This document shows, piece by piece, positions 26,704 to 35,843 of a stretch of DNA of 35,843 bases. The notes beneath the pieces were generated by a model. It ran no database searches, was not told where the DNA came from, and saw only the letters and a list, made by a program, of their open reading frames with translations. A program made the position numbers and the translations under genes. The stretch comes from Gammaproteobacteria bacterium (lineage in GTDB: Bacteria > Pseudomonadota > Gammaproteobacteria > Pseudomonadales > JAUIET01): assembly GCA_030431775.1 (NCBI GenBank), contig JAUIHW010000041.1:1-35843 (forward strand), read 5' to 3'. Numbering within the stretch: the first letter of the stretch is position 1; the number at the start of each line of letters is the position of its first letter.

Positions 26704-27456
26704 TCAGCCCAGCTCCCCGGTCCAATGCTGAGCGATCGCCAGCGCTACTATCGGAGCCGTTTCTGCCCGTAAAATTCTCGGCCCCAGTGACCAGGCAAGA
26801 AAGCCCTGCTCTTCAAACATAGCCATTTCCTGCTCGGAAAAACCACCTTCCGGGCCGGTCGCCAGCACGAAGCCGTTCGGCCGTGCGGTAGCACTGCTGC
26901 CTGTTAAAACACCCGGCCTTCCAGTTGGGTGCAGCACAAGTTTGCAACCTTGCATGGAGTGGCTCAACCATTGGGCCAGGCTGCAGGGCGCAGATAACTC
27001 GGGTGGCAGGTTAAGACCGCATTGCTCACAGGCCGAATAGGTAACCCCGCGCCAGTGCTGCAGGCGCTTATCCAGCTTGGAGCCGGACGGGTTAACTTCA
27101 CAACGCTCTGTACGCAACAGCTGAATGTGGGTGACGCCGAGCTCGGTGGCTTTACGAAGCGCGTAATCCATTCTGTCGCCACGCAACAAGGCAAGCCCAA
27201 GGCGGAATGGATGTTCGGTTGCTCGATCCTCGGCCAGATGGCTCAGCAATTCAACGATTGTGGTGTGACGTTTATGGGCCAGGACACGAGCTTGAAACTC
27301 GCCACCTAGCCCATCGAATATCACCAATTCGTCGTCCGGCCGACTTCGGAGCACATGCTGTAGGTAGTGCGCTGCCTGACCCTCAAGGCAGTGCTCCTGG
27401 GGCAAAGCCCGATCGCGTGCGATTGGCGTCGGTGAGAATAACCGGCTGATTCGCAC
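26704..27456 (-). CDS. rsmE: 16S rRNA (uracil(1498)-N3)-methyltransferase RsmE
   Basis: A 250-residue SPOUT (knotted) methyltransferase: MRISRLFS at the N-terminus, YALRKATELGVTHIQLLRTERCEV, the SAM-binding knot FVLATGPEGGFSEQEM, and LGPRILRAETAPIVALAIAQ, which is diagnostic for RsmE. It makes m3U1498 of 16S rRNA. It is the last gene of the regulator-metK-ahcY-rsmE run, 24 nt after ahcY, so a SAM-consuming enzyme sits with the SAM-cycle genes. Confidence 0.95.
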   Translation of the reverse strand: MRISRLFSPTPIARDRALPQEHCLEGQAAHYLQHVLRSRPDDELVIFDGLGGEFQARVLAHKRHTTIVELLSHLAEDRATEHPFRLGLALLRGDRMDYALRKATELGVTHIQLLRTERCEVNPSGSKLDKRLQHWRGVTYSACEQCGLNLPPELSAPCSLAQWLSHSMQGCKLVLHPTGRPGVLTGSSATARPNGFVLATGPEGGFSEQEMAMFEEQGFLAWSLGPRILRAETAPIVALAIAQHWTGELG

Positions 27457-27480
27457 GGCAAACTCTGCTCCGCCAGAATA

Positions 27481-28899
27481 TCAATACTTGTAGCTGTCGA
27501 CTTTGTAGGGGCCTTCAATCGGTACATTGATGTACTTTGCCTGCTCATCGGTCATCCGGGTGATCACGCCGTCGAAGCCACCGACCATGTAGCGTGCAAC
27601 CTCTTCATCCAGATGTTTCGGCAATACAACAACATCGATCTTATTGGCCTTTTGCTGTGGATCGAGGTCAGCGAACTTGCGCTCAAACAGGTACATCTGC
27701 GCCAGAACCTGGTTTGCGAAAGAGCCATCCATGATTCGTGACGGATGGCCGGTTGCATTGCCCAGGTTCACCAGGCGGCCTTCGGCAAGCAGAATCAGAT
27801 AGTCGTCATCGGCCAGATCAATCTCGCCACCGGGTGCAGTTTGGCGATAGATTTTGTGAACCTGGGGCTTCACTTCCTGCCAGGCCCAGTTTTCCCGCAT
27901 GTACTGAGTATCAATTTCATTGTCAAAATGGCCAATATTGCAGATCACCGCACCCTTCTTTACGCTTTGCAACATATTCGCGTCGCAGACGTTAGAGTTG
28001 CCCGTTGTGGTAACGATCAGGTCAATCTGGCCCAGTAAATGCTTGTTGATCGAGGCCAGCGTGCCATCATTAATTCCATCTGTGTAAGGGGAATCCACCT
28101 CGAAACCATCCATGCAGGCCTGCATGGCACAAATCGGATCAATCTCCGATACCTTGACGATCATGCCTTCCTGTCGCAGGCTCTGCGCCGAGCCTTTGCC
28201 AACGTCTCCATAGCCAACCACAAGCGCCTTTTTGCCGGCTAACAAATGATCTGTGCCGCGCTTGATGGCGTCGTTGAGGCTATGACGGCAACCGTATTTG
28301 TTGTCGTTTTTTGACTTGGTGACTGAATCATTAACATTGATTGCAGGTACTTTAAGACTGCCTTCCTCAATCATTTCCAGCAAACGATGAACACCAGTAG
28401 TGGTTTCTTCCGTCAGCCCATGAATGTGATCCAGCATCTCAGGGTATTTTTCGTGCACCATCGCGGTCAGGTCGCCACCATCATCAAGCAGCATATTGGC
28501 GTTCCATGGCCTGCCATCTTTCAGGATTGTCTGCTCAATACACCAGTCGGCTTCCTCCAGGGTCTGTCCTTTCCAGGCATACACCGGCACACCGACGGCT
28601 GCCATGGCAGCTGCCGCATGATCTTGCGTTGAAAAAATATTACAAGAGGACCAGCGGACTTCGGCACCGAGCTCTCGCAAGGTTTCAATGAGCACCGCCG
28701 TCTGGATAGTCATATGAATGCAGCCTATGATACGGGCGCCTGCCAAGGGCTGTTCGGCGACGTATTTTTTTCGCAGCGCCATCAAAGCCGGCATTTCTGA
28801 TTCGGCAATTGCTATTTCCCGGCGGCCGTAGTCGGCCAGGCTGATGTCCGCGACTTTATAGTCCTGGTTCACGTCGACCAGTTGTTCATTTGCATTCAT
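27481..28899 (-). CDS. ahcY: Adenosylhomocysteinase (SAH hydrolase)
   Basis: A 472-residue enzyme that splits S-adenosylhomocysteine into adenosine and homocysteine. It contains [38 protein letters not shown], the NAD site [16 protein letters not shown], and the terminal DSYKY. The ATG at 28899 is supported by ACAGGAAAAC about 6 nt upstream and begins the known N-terminus; the frame upstream to 29025 runs into metK. The gap to metK is only 46 nt and holds no riboswitch-like structure, so ahcY is probably driven from the regulator's promoter. Confidence 0.97.
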   Translation of the reverse strand: MNANEQLVDVNQDYKVADISLADYGRREIAIAESEMPALMALRKKYVAEQPLAGARIIGCIHMTIQTAVLIETLRELGAEVRWSSCNIFSTQDHAAAAMAAVGVPVYAWKGQTLEEADWCIEQTILKDGRPWNANMLLDDGGDLTAMVHEKYPEMLDHIHGLTEETTTGVHRLLEMIEEGSLKVPAINVNDSVTKSKNDNKYGCRHSLNDAIKRGTDHLLAGKKALVVGYGDVGKGSAQSLRQEGMIVKVSEIDPICAMQACMDGFEVDSPYTDGINDGTLASINKHLLGQIDLIVTTTGNSNVCDANMLQSVKKGAVICNIGHFDNEIDTQYMRENWAWQEVKPQVHKIYRQTAPGGEIDLADDDYLILLAEGRLVNLGNATGHPSRIMDGSFANQVLAQMYLFERKFADLDPQQKANKIDVVVLPKHLDEEVARYMVGGFDGVITRMTDEQAKYINVPIEGPYKVDSYKY

Positions 28900-28945
28900 G
28901 GTATGTTTTCCTGTCGGTTGTATTGTCAAAAGCGGGTTGGTGCAG

Positions 28946-30103
28946 TTATAACGCGGCGGCGAGCACCTCGGATTTGTCGGTATTTTCCCAGGTGAAGCCG
29001 TCACCGCTGCGGCCAAAGTGACCATAGGCTGCAGTCGGCTGGTAAATCGGCCGCTTGAGATCCAGCATGCTGATCAGCCCGGCTGGCCGCAGGTCAAAAT
29101 GTTCGCGAACGAGGTCAATAATTTTGTCATCGGGAAGCTTGCCGGTACCAAAGGTATTTATGCTGATAGACGTGGGCTCCGATACGCCAATTGCGTAGGA
29201 CACCTGGATTTCACAGCGTTCAGCCAGGCCAGCCGCAACGATGTTTTTGGCGACATAACGACCTGCATAAGCTGCAGAGCGGTCTACTTTTGATGGGTCT
29301 TTACCAGAGAACGCGCCACCACCATGCCGCGCCATACCACCATAGGTGTCAACGATGATTTTTCGCCCGGTCAGGCCGCAGTCACCCATCGGGCCACCAA
29401 TAATGAATTGTCCGGTGGGGTTGATGAAGTACTTGGTATTGTCCGATAACCATTCGGCCGGCAGGACGGGCTTGATAATTTCCTCCATAACGGCTTCCTG
29501 AAGATCTTTCAGGCTGATATCCGCACTGTGCTGTGTAGACAGCACCACTGCATCGATACCCGCTGGCTTGCCATCATTGCCGTAGCGGAAAGTGACCTGG
29601 CTTTTGGCGTCTGGCCGCAACCAGGGCAGCGTACCGTTCTTGCGCACGACGGATTGCTTCTCAACCAGGCGGTGCGCATAGGTAATTGGTGCTGGCATTA
29701 GAACGTCGGTTTCGCTGGTAGCATAACCAAACATCAAGCCCTGATCGCCGGCACCTAAATCTTTCTGATCCGCTTCGTCCACACCCATAGCAATATCAGC
29801 TGACTGCTTGCCAATGGCGTTCAGTACTGCACAGGACTCCCAATCAAACCCCATATCTGAGCTGTTATAGCCAATATCGCGAATCACGCCGCGAGCGATC
29901 TCTTCGATATCAACCCAGGCAGAGGTTCGTACCTCACCGGCAACTATCACCATGCCAGTTTTTACCAGAGTTTCCACAGCGACTCGTGAGTTGGGGTCGC
30001 TGGCAATGATGGCATCGAGAATCGCATCAGATACCTGGTCCGATACCTTGTCCGGGTGTCCTTCTGAGACGGATTCTGATGTAAATAAAGAGTACTCACT
30101 CAT
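28946..30103 (-). CDS. metK: S-adenosylmethionine synthetase
   Basis: A 385-residue enzyme making SAM from methionine and ATP. Conserved motifs are [36 protein letters not shown] (methionine/ATP loop), [34 protein letters not shown] and the C-terminal AAYGHFGR. A ribosome-binding site AGGTAAG lies upstream of the ATG. It starts 11 nt after the ArsR-methyltransferase gene. Confidence 0.97.
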   Translation of the reverse strand: MSEYSLFTSESVSEGHPDKVSDQVSDAILDAIIASDPNSRVAVETLVKTGMVIVAGEVRTSAWVDIEEIARGVIRDIGYNSSDMGFDWESCAVLNAIGKQSADIAMGVDEADQKDLGAGDQGLMFGYATSETDVLMPAPITYAHRLVEKQSVVRKNGTLPWLRPDAKSQVTFRYGNDGKPAGIDAVVLSTQHSADISLKDLQEAVMEEIIKPVLPAEWLSDNTKYFINPTGQFIIGGPMGDCGLTGRKIIVDTYGGMARHGGGAFSGKDPSKVDRSAAYAGRYVAKNIVAAGLAERCEIQVSYAIGVSEPTSISINTFGTGKLPDDKIIDLVREHFDLRPAGLISMLDLKRPIYQPTAAYGHFGRSGDGFTWENTDKSEVLAAAL

Positions 30104-30114
30104 ATTCTTACCTG

Positions 30115-31128
30115 CTACTTAGGGTTTGGAGGTTTGTTAAATTGTCGTATCTGTACCGTGAAGCCATTGCGCAGGCCAAGATATTGACCGTTGCCAACTT
30201 CCGACAGGCCGCTGTCTTCGGCCCAGTTGCTCATACTGCCGGGTTGAATTCCTAACCAGAGATCGCCACAGGACTGGGTTACCCAGTCCTGATCGTGATC
30301 GCACAGCTCAGCAATGAATACCTGTCCGCCCGGGGTAAGCAAGCGGCCAACATCGCTGATTAACTTGGCGGGAGATGGTACGTGGTGCAGCACCATGGTC
30401 AACACTGCATTCTGAACAGAAATACCACGCTTCAGCAACACCTCGGTATCGCCGAGCACAAATTCCACGTTGCGGGCGTGGGCCGCCAAACAGTTAGCCT
30501 GAGCGGCTTCCAGCATTTCCTGGGAGTTGTCCAGGGCGACCACCTGATCGAACATTTGGCTCAACTCCGGTAGCAGCTGGCCGCTACCAGGCCCGACTTC
30601 CAACATGGAGTGCTTTTGTTCAGCGGCCAGGCCGGCCATCAGCGCAAGTACGGGCTCGGCGTATACATCAAATGGACAGATTTGCTCCTGATGCCGGTGG
30701 AAGTGGTCAGCATTTTGTTCAAAAAACTGTTCAGAGTGACGTGCCCTGCGCGCCCGGATTGCCTGCGTGCGTCGCTGGATGGCACCGGGTAAAGGCAGCA
30801 AATCAGTCAGCTGTAACAGACTGAGCTGCAATTGGTTGAATGGCTCAACCGCAGCGCAATGTGCTCGGCTGTAAAAAATATTATTACCTTCACGTCGACG
30901 GGCTACCAAGCCAGCTTGGGCCAGCACTTTGAGGTGATGAGAAATACCGGATTGGCCAATTGCAAAGATTTCCACCAGCTCCATGACCGTGTAGGAATCG
31001 CATTGCAACACGCGCAGAATCTGCAGACGCAATTCGTCCCCGGCTGCTTTGTTAAAGCTGGCAAGTGCCGGTCGCAGGTCAGCGGTCGCGGTGCCTTGCT
31101 GGGAAAGTGCTGCGGGTGAAATAGTCAT
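30115..31128 (-). CDS. ArsR-family regulator fused to SAM-dependent methyltransferase domain (SahR-like)
   Basis: A 337-residue two-domain protein. Residues about 20-100 are an ArsR winged helix ([47 protein letters not shown], then [10 protein letters not shown]). The C-terminal part is a class I methyltransferase fold ([40 protein letters not shown]). It directly precedes metK and ahcY. Known SahR-type ArsR regulators respond to S-adenosylhomocysteine; here the fused domain probably senses SAM or SAH, which is an inference. The ATG at 31128 is preferred; a TTG at 31137 is also in frame. Neither has a good ribosome-binding site, and the predicted promoter leaves almost no leader. Confidence 0.85.
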   Translation of the reverse strand: MTISPAALSQQGTATADLRPALASFNKAAGDELRLQILRVLQCDSYTVMELVEIFAIGQSGISHHLKVLAQAGLVARRREGNNIFYSRAHCAAVEPFNQLQLSLLQLTDLLPLPGAIQRRTQAIRARRARHSEQFFEQNADHFHRHQEQICPFDVYAEPVLALMAGLAAEQKHSMLEVGPGSGQLLPELSQMFDQVVALDNSQEMLEAAQANCLAAHARNVEFVLGDTEVLLKRGISVQNAVLTMVLHHVPSPAKLISDVGRLLTPGGQVFIAELCDHDQDWVTQSCGDLWLGIQPGSMSNWAEDSGLSEVGNGQYLGLRNGFTVQIRQFNKPPNPK

Positions 31129-31137
31129 GGTCGGCAA

Positions 31138-31166
31138 AGTATAAATGCTGCCGACAACTATATCAA
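31138..31166 (-). promoter_or_regulatory. Sigma-70 promoter of the regulator-metK-ahcY-rsmE operon
   Basis: Read on the minus strand, TTGATA (31166-31161) is followed after exactly 17 nt by TATACT (31143-31138). The predicted transcription start is about 2-3 nt before the ATG at 31128, so the first gene may be nearly leaderless. The -35 lies inside the 24-bp palindrome. Confidence 0.6.
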
Positions 31167-31181
31167 AATATTTTGATATAG
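31158..31181. promoter_or_regulatory. Perfect 24-bp palindrome, likely operator for the ArsR-type regulator
   Basis: The 12-base arm CTATATCAAAAT is followed directly by its exact reverse complement. It covers the -35 of the operon promoter, as expected for autorepression by a dimeric winged-helix regulator. An ATATCAA-type core resembles the SahR operators I remember, but I cannot verify that here. Confidence 0.75.
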
Positions 31182-31239
31182 ATTTACCGTTGGTCGTGCT
31201 GTGAGTAAGTCAGGGCGCGGCATTTTGTGCTCCAGCGCA

Positions 31240-31268
31240 TTGCTCCACTCCGGCGACTGAGGGACAAT
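31240..31268 (+). promoter_or_regulatory. Possible tkt promoter
   Basis: TTGCTC (31240-31245), a 17-nt spacer and GACAAT (31263-31268) form a moderate sigma-70 match about 43 nt before the tkt ATG. Both hexamers deviate from consensus, so this is tentative. Confidence 0.3.
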
Positions 31269-31310
31269 AGCGCGCCTTCAGCCTGCCCTCTTATTATCAG
31301 CGGAGCCCGT

Positions 31311-33302
31311 ATGCCCAATCGAACCGACCTAGCCAACGCTATTCGAGCACTCAGCATGGATGCTGTTCAACAAGCCAACTCCGGTCACCCCGGGGCACCC
31401 ATGGGCATGGCCGACATAGCAGAAGTGCTTTGGAACAGCTTCCTGACCCATAATCCGGCAAATCCGCAATGGTTCAACCGTGACCGTTTCGTCCTGTCCA
31501 ATGGCCATGGTTCCATGTTGCTGTATTCCCTGCTGCATTTGAGTGGCTACGATCTTTCAATAGAGGAAATACGGAATTTTCGCCAGCTTGGTTCGAAAAC
31601 ACCTGGCCACCCAGAGCATGGTTATGCCCCTGGCGTTGAGACCACAACTGGCCCGTTGGGGCAAGGGCTTGCCAATGCTGTTGGCATGGCGCTGGCCGAA
31701 AAAGTTCTGGCCGCACAGTTTAATCGCGGGGAACATAGCATCGTTGACCACTATACCTACGTATTTGCTGGCGACGGCTGTCTTATGGAGGGCATATCCC
31801 ACGAAGTCTGCTCGTTGGCCGGCACGCAGGAACTTGGCAAGCTGATTGTTCTCTATGATGATAATAATATTTCCATCGACGGAGACGTACAGGGCTGGTT
31901 TACTGATGACACCCCGCAGCGCTTTACCGCCTATGGCTGGCAGGTGCTCCCCGATGTTGACGGTCATGATCCGGAGGCGATCGCGTCTGCCATCGAGGCA
32001 GCGCGTGCCGAGGCACGGCAACCCAGCCTAATCTGCTGTAAAACAGTCATCGGCAAGGGGGCGCCAAATAAACAGGGCACGGCCGCAACTCATGGCGCAC
32101 CGCTGGGTGCCGATGAGGTTGCCGCTACTCGCGACAGTATTGGCTGGCCTTACCCGGCCTTCGAGGTGCCCGAAGAAATATACGCCGCTTGGAACGCCCG
32201 CCCACGCGGCGCCGACATAGAGCAGCGCTGGCAGGATCAGTTTGCGGCATACCAGGCGCAATACCCAGAGTTGGCTCGCGAGTTCAGCCGGCGCATGAAC
32301 CGCGAGTTGCCTGCCGGTTTTTCAGCTCAGTCGCTGGACTATCTGCACAGCGCGCAGCAGGCGGGAGAAAGCATAGCCAGCCGCAAGGCCTCGCTGAAAT
32401 CACTGAATGCCTTTGGTCCTTTATTGCCGGAGCTGCTGGGCGGCTCAGCGGACCTGACCGGATCGAACCTTACCCTCTGGGATGGCTCCAGCGTGATAGA
32501 CCGGGAAACGGCGGCTGGAAACTATCTGTATTACGGAGTGCGTGAGTTTGGTATGGCCGCGATTATGAATGGGATAGCCCTGCACGGCGGGTTCATTAAC
32601 TACGGTGCAACCTTTTTGATGTTTATGGAGTATGCGCGCAACGCCGTGCGTATGGCCGCCCTGATGAAGCAGCAGAGTCTTTTCGTATTTACTCATGATT
32701 CAATTGGCCTGGGCGAGGACGGCCCGACGCATCAGGCCGTTGAGCAATTAACCGCTCTGCGCTGCACACCCAATCTGCATACCTGGCGCCCCGGTGATGC
32801 GGTCGAGTCCGCCGCCGCGTGGCGGGCTGCCATCCTGCGTCAGGATGGCCCGTCAGCACTGGTCTTCTCCCGTCAGACCATCGCCCATCAGGCCCGCGAC
32901 GCTCAGCAGGTAGAAGCGATAGAACGCGGGGCTTATGTGCTGCGCGACGCTGTGGGCACCCCGGAGCTGATTATTATCGCCACCGGCTCCGAGCTTGAAA
33001 TCGCGATGCAGGCCGCCGCTGAGTTGGGTGATGCAGTTAGAGTAGTGTCAATGCCTTGCGCCGAGGTCTTCGATCAGCAGGATGAAAACTTTAAGGAAAG
33101 TGTATTGCCCAGTGGCGTACGCCGGCGAATTGCTGTGGAGGCCGCGCATGGTGACTACTGGCATAAATACGTCGGCCTGGATGGCGAGATTATTGGGATT
33201 AACCGTTTCGGCGAATCCGCTCCGGGTGGGGTGCTGATGGAGGAGTTCGGTTTCACGGCTGCGAATATTGCCGCAACCGGGCGCGCTCTGCTTGCCCGGT
33301 GA
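31311..33302 (+). CDS. tkt: Transketolase
   Basis: A 663-residue thiamine-diphosphate enzyme of the pentose phosphate pathway. [34 protein letters not shown] and [14 protein letters not shown] are followed by the ThDP motif [13 protein letters not shown] through NNISIDG. The middle domain has [18 protein letters not shown] and [15 protein letters not shown], and the C-terminal domain follows. The ATG at 31311 with CGGAG upstream begins the family N-terminus ([19 protein letters not shown]); the frame extends to 31227 without homologous sequence. It overlaps epd by 4 nt. Confidence 0.97.
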   Translation: MPNRTDLANAIRALSMDAVQQANSGHPGAPMGMADIAEVLWNSFLTHNPANPQWFNRDRFVLSNGHGSMLLYSLLHLSGYDLSIEEIRNFRQLGSKTPGHPEHGYAPGVETTTGPLGQGLANAVGMALAEKVLAAQFNRGEHSIVDHYTYVFAGDGCLMEGISHEVCSLAGTQELGKLIVLYDDNNISIDGDVQGWFTDDTPQRFTAYGWQVLPDVDGHDPEAIASAIEAARAEARQPSLICCKTVIGKGAPNKQGTAATHGAPLGADEVAATRDSIGWPYPAFEVPEEIYAAWNARPRGADIEQRWQDQFAAYQAQYPELAREFSRRMNRELPAGFSAQSLDYLHSAQQAGESIASRKASLKSLNAFGPLLPELLGGSADLTGSNLTLWDGSSVIDRETAAGNYLYYGVREFGMAAIMNGIALHGGFINYGATFLMFMEYARNAVRMAALMKQQSLFVFTHDSIGLGEDGPTHQAVEQLTALRCTPNLHTWRPGDAVESAAAWRAAILRQDGPSALVFSRQTIAHQARDAQQVEAIERGAYVLRDAVGTPELIIIATGSELEIAMQAAAELGDAVRVVSMPCAEVFDQQDENFKESVLPSGVRRRIAVEAAHGDYWHKYVGLDGEIIGINRFGESAPGGVLMEEFGFTAANIAATGRALLAR

Positions 33303-34306
33303 AGTCCGTTGCAATAAACGGATTCGGGCGAATAGGCCGTTGTGTATTACGCGCCTGGGTTGAGCGCCGTCATGAATTCAGCTTTTCGATTTCGGCAATC
33401 AATGAACCGGCCGACCTTGAGACGATCAGCTATCTGTGCCGTTATGATTCGACGCATGGCCGCTTTCCGGCCCGGATAACGCACAGCCCGGGTCAGCTAC
33501 TGGTCGACGAACACGCTGTTGCGGTGACTCACCACGGCGTAATTGACGATCAGCTGTGGCATAGGCAAAGCATTGACCTGGTGCTGGAATGCAGTGGCCT
33601 GTATGGTTCGCGATCCGAGGCCCTACAACATGTTCATGCAGGTGCGGACAAGGTTTTGTTGTCGCAGCCCGGCTCTGCCGACCTGGACTATACCGTCGTC
33701 TATGGTATCAACCACGCCGGCCTTCGCGCAGACCATCAGCTGGTCTCAAACGCATCTTGCACGACGAATTGCATTGTTCCGGTCATTGCTACACTGCAGC
33801 GCTCGTTCGGTGTTGCCGCCGGGCACATCACGACGCTTCATTCAATGATGAACGACCAGCCGGTTCTGGATGCGTACCACCATACTGATCTGCGTAAAAC
33901 ACGCAGCGCCAGTCAGTCCATGATTCCGGTTGATACCGAGCTTGCTCGCGGTATTGAGCGAGTATTACCTGGTATGGGCACGCTCTTTTCAGCCAGCGCA
34001 ATCAGAGTGCCTACCCACAATGTGTCGGCGATGGAGCTGGTCGTTCAGTTGGATTGTGAGGCCAACGCTGAGCAAATCAATGCCGCGCTGAGCGACGCCA
34101 GTGAACAGCAGTTGAAAGGCGTGCTCGGGGTCAGTACTGAGCCGCTGGCCAGTTGTGACTTCAATCATGATCAACGCTCAGCCATAGTAGACGCTGGGCA
34201 AACCCGTGTTATTGGTGGCCGCCTCGCTAAAATGCTGACCTGGTTTGATAACGAATGGGGCTATGCGAACCGAATGCTGGAGGTCTGCGAGCAATGGATT
34301 CAATAA
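33299..34306 (+). CDS. epd: D-erythrose-4-phosphate dehydrogenase
   Basis: A 335-residue GAPDH-fold enzyme; it starts at GTG in GTGA overlapping the tkt stop. NAD motif INGFGRIGR, catalytic C154 in SNASCTTNC, and [39 protein letters not shown], which is the Epd version of this region and differs from glycolytic GAPDH. Epd oxidises erythrose 4-phosphate, made by transketolase, towards pyridoxal phosphate, so tkt-epd coupling is metabolically sensible. A role as GAPDH cannot be ruled out by eye. Confidence 0.9.
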   Translation: MKSVAINGFGRIGRCVLRAWVERRHEFSFSISAINEPADLETISYLCRYDSTHGRFPARITHSPGQLLVDEHAVAVTHHGVIDDQLWHRQSIDLVLECSGLYGSRSEALQHVHAGADKVLLSQPGSADLDYTVVYGINHAGLRADHQLVSNASCTTNCIVPVIATLQRSFGVAAGHITTLHSMMNDQPVLDAYHHTDLRKTRSASQSMIPVDTELARGIERVLPGMGTLFSASAIRVPTHNVSAMELVVQLDCEANAEQINAALSDASEQQLKGVLGVSTEPLASCDFNHDQRSAIVDAGQTRVIGGRLAKMLTWFDNEWGYANRMLEVCEQWIQ

Positions 34307-34370
34307 CCGAGCTGTGCACCGTGAAGCATGGGCCTGCTACACTAATAACGGTTCCCGGCCTGGAGTGAAG

Positions 34371-35552
34371 ATGAGCGAGCAAAACAGCATCACCCGAATG
34401 CAAGACCTGGACTTACGGGGAAAACGGGTATTGATTCGTCAAGACCTGAATGTCCCGGTTCGTGATGGAAAAGTGAGCAGCGATGCGCGGATTCTGGCGT
34501 CTTTGGCCACGCTGGAGCAAGCGCTGCAACAAGGCGCCGCGGTAATGGTAATGTCGCATCTTGGGCGACCGGAAGAAGGCGCAGGTAAAGTCGCCAATGC
34601 CGAGTTCAGCCTGCAACCGGTTGCTAACCGGCTAAGCGAATTATTGCAGCGCCCGGTTCCGCTGTTGGAAGACTGGCTGGATGGTGTAGAAGTAGCGCCG
34701 GGCAACATCGTATTGCTTGAAAACGTTCGTTTTAACGTAGGTGAAAAGAAAGATGATGAGGTGCTGGCCAAAAAAATGGCGGCGCTGTGTGACGTTTTTG
34801 TGATGGATGCCTTTGGTACGGCGCATCGAGCACAAGCCTCCACCCATGGGGTGGCGCGTTTTGCACCCAAGGCTTGCGCCGGGCCGTTACTGGCCAGAGA
34901 GCTCGACGCGCTGAGCAAGGCCTTGCATCAGCCTGAGCGGCCAATGCTGGCGATTGTCGGAGGTAGCAAGGTGTCCACCAAACTGACAGTGCTGGATACC
35001 CTGGCCGAGAAAGTAGACCAGCTAATCGTTGGCGGTGGTATAGCCAACACTTTCCTTGCCGCTGCCGGGTATCCGGTCGGCAAGTCGCTGTGCGAATCTG
35101 ATTTGATTCCTGAGGCTAAACGCCTACTGGACAAATCGTCGATCCCACTGCCCGTGGATGTGGTCGTTGGCAAGGAGTTTTCAAACAGCACGCCGGCTAC
35201 CGTCAAGGCGGTCAGCGAGGTGGCCGATGACGATATGATTTTTGATATCGGGCCTGAATCCGCGCGTCACCTGGCCGAACTTATTCTGCCAGCCAAAACC
35301 ATACTCTGGAATGGCCCGGTTGGCGTGTTTGAATTTGAGGCCTTCGCCTCTGGTACGGCAACGGTAGCGCGAGCAATCGCGGACTCGGCAGGATTCTCAC
35401 TGGCCGGCGGAGGTGACACCCTGGCCGCTATCGACCAGTTCGGAATAGCGGCTGACATTTCCTATATTTCCACTGGCGGCGGGGCGTTTCTGGAATTCGT
35501 CGAAGGCAAGACTCTGCCGGCGGTAGCCATTCTTCAAAATCAACAGTCATAA
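34371..35552 (+). CDS. pgk: Phosphoglycerate kinase
   Basis: A 393-residue glycolytic kinase. N-terminal substrate motif [44 protein letters not shown], hinge region [16 protein letters not shown], and nucleotide site [17 protein letters not shown], then GGGDTLAAI. The ATG at 34371 with TGGAG upstream begins the recognisable protein; an in-frame start at 34245 would lie inside epd. It follows epd by 64 nt. Confidence 0.97.
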   Translation: MSEQNSITRMQDLDLRGKRVLIRQDLNVPVRDGKVSSDARILASLATLEQALQQGAAVMVMSHLGRPEEGAGKVANAEFSLQPVANRLSELLQRPVPLLEDWLDGVEVAPGNIVLLENVRFNVGEKKDDEVLAKKMAALCDVFVMDAFGTAHRAQASTHGVARFAPKACAGPLLARELDALSKALHQPERPMLAIVGGSKVSTKLTVLDTLAEKVDQLIVGGGIANTFLAAAGYPVGKSLCESDLIPEAKRLLDKSSIPLPVDVVVGKEFSNSTPATVKAVSEVADDDMIFDIGPESARHLAELILPAKTILWNGPVGVFEFEAFASGTATVARAIADSAGFSLAGGGDTLAAIDQFGIAADISYISTGGGAFLEFVEGKTLPAVAILQNQQS

Positions 35553-35565
35553 AGGAACTTAAGCT

Positions 35566-35843
35566 ATGTCTACACAAACGGATCAGCTCAACAAGGTTGC
35601 TACTGCCGACGGGTTTATCGCGGCTCTGGACCAAAGCGGTGGCAGCACACCCAAGGCGCTGAAACTCTACGGCATCGAAGAAAACAGCTTTGACAGCGAA
35701 CAGCAGATGTTCGATCTGGTGCATGCAATGCGCACCCGAATAGTCTCTGATAGAGCGTTCGATGGCAGCAAAATACTGGGAGCGATTCTGTTTGAGAATA
35801 CCCTGGACAGGGAAATCGGTGGTAGGCCTAGCAGTCAGTATCT
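35566..35843 (+). CDS. Class I fructose-bisphosphate aldolase, 5' part
   Basis: The window ends after about 92 codons. The protein begins MSTQTDQLNKVATADGFIAALDQSGGSTPKAL and continues with KLYGIEENSF, MFDLVHAMRTRIV and AILFENTLDREIGG. This is the Schiff-base (class I) aldolase family in the form found in several bacteria, not the zinc-dependent class II FbaA that usually follows pgk in gammaproteobacteria. It has a strong ribosome-binding site (AAAGGAAC) and lies 13 nt after pgk, so it is probably co-transcribed. Confidence 0.85.
   Translation, partial: MSTQTDQLNKVATADGFIAALDQSGGSTPKALKLYGIEENSFDSEQQMFDLVHAMRTRIVSDRAFDGSKILGAILFENTLDREIGGRPSSQY

Noticed and set aside
28900-28945. SAH or SAM riboswitch before ahcY
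   Set aside because: The metK-ahcY gap is 46 nt, too short, and shows no paired structure or known consensus.
1-35843. CRISPR array, insertion sequence, prophage, toxin-antitoxin or defence island
   Set aside because: No regularly spaced repeats, transposase, integrase or typical defence proteins were seen; every large frame belongs to a conserved housekeeping, pilus or metabolic family.

Overview
The window is chromosomal DNA from a gammaproteobacterium, probably a marine or environmental member of the Pseudomonadales/Cellvibrionales group. Gene content and order follow a Pseudomonas aeruginosa-type layout that I recognise from memory: ftsY-ftsE-ftsX-rpoH, then hemW-rdgB-DUF4426-metW-metX-yggT-proC-yggS facing pilT-pilU, then ruvX-yqgE-tonB3-gshB facing pilGHIJ-chpA-chpC. 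A methionine-cycle block and a tkt-epd-pgk-aldolase block follow. Base composition looks even (about mid-50s % GC by eye). I see no insertion sequence, phage gene, tRNA, rRNA or CRISPR array. This is core genome, densely packed, with many 4-8 nt start/stop overlaps.

Layout. (1) 1-3761: 3' part of ftsY (SRP receptor), ftsE/ftsX (divisome ABC complex), rpoH (heat-shock sigma-32) and a small DUF423 membrane protein. A near-perfect CIRCE element (HrcA operator) overlaps a sigma-E-like promoter directly upstream of rpoH; this is the most interesting regulatory signal in the window. (2) 3754-4473: trmB. (3) 4470-10587, minus strand: an eight-gene run, yggS-proC-yggT-metX-metW-DUF4426-rdgB-hemW. (4) 10742-12990: the type IV pilus retraction ATPases pilT and pilU. 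(5) 12987-15918, minus strand: gshB-tonB3-like-yqgE-ruvX. (6) 16124-26703: the chemosensory system that controls type IV pili (two CheY-like regulators, a CheW-like protein, the PilJ receptor, the 2162-residue ChpA kinase and the ChpC adaptor). The methyltransferase (pilK) and methylesterase (chpB) found in P. aeruginosa are absent from the cluster. (7) 26704-31128, minus strand: an ArsR-type regulator fused to a methyltransferase domain, then metK, ahcY and rsmE, i.e. SAM synthesis and SAH recycling. A perfect 24-bp palindrome overlaps its promoter. (8) 31311-35843: tkt, epd, pgk and the 5' end of a class I fructose-bisphosphate aldolase.

Functional themes: cell division and envelope targeting with stress sigma control; twitching motility (retraction motors, TonB3-like protein and Chp signalling together); the methionine/SAM cycle (metXW in one operon, metK-ahcY with its own regulator in another); and central carbon/pyridoxal-phosphate metabolism (tkt, epd, the PLP-homeostasis protein YggS). 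No wholly new gene system is evident. The novelty lies in regulatory sites and in the lineage-specific make-up of the Chp cluster. There is no gene-free stretch over 300 bases; the longest gaps are 15919-16123, 31129-31310 and 10588-10741, described below.
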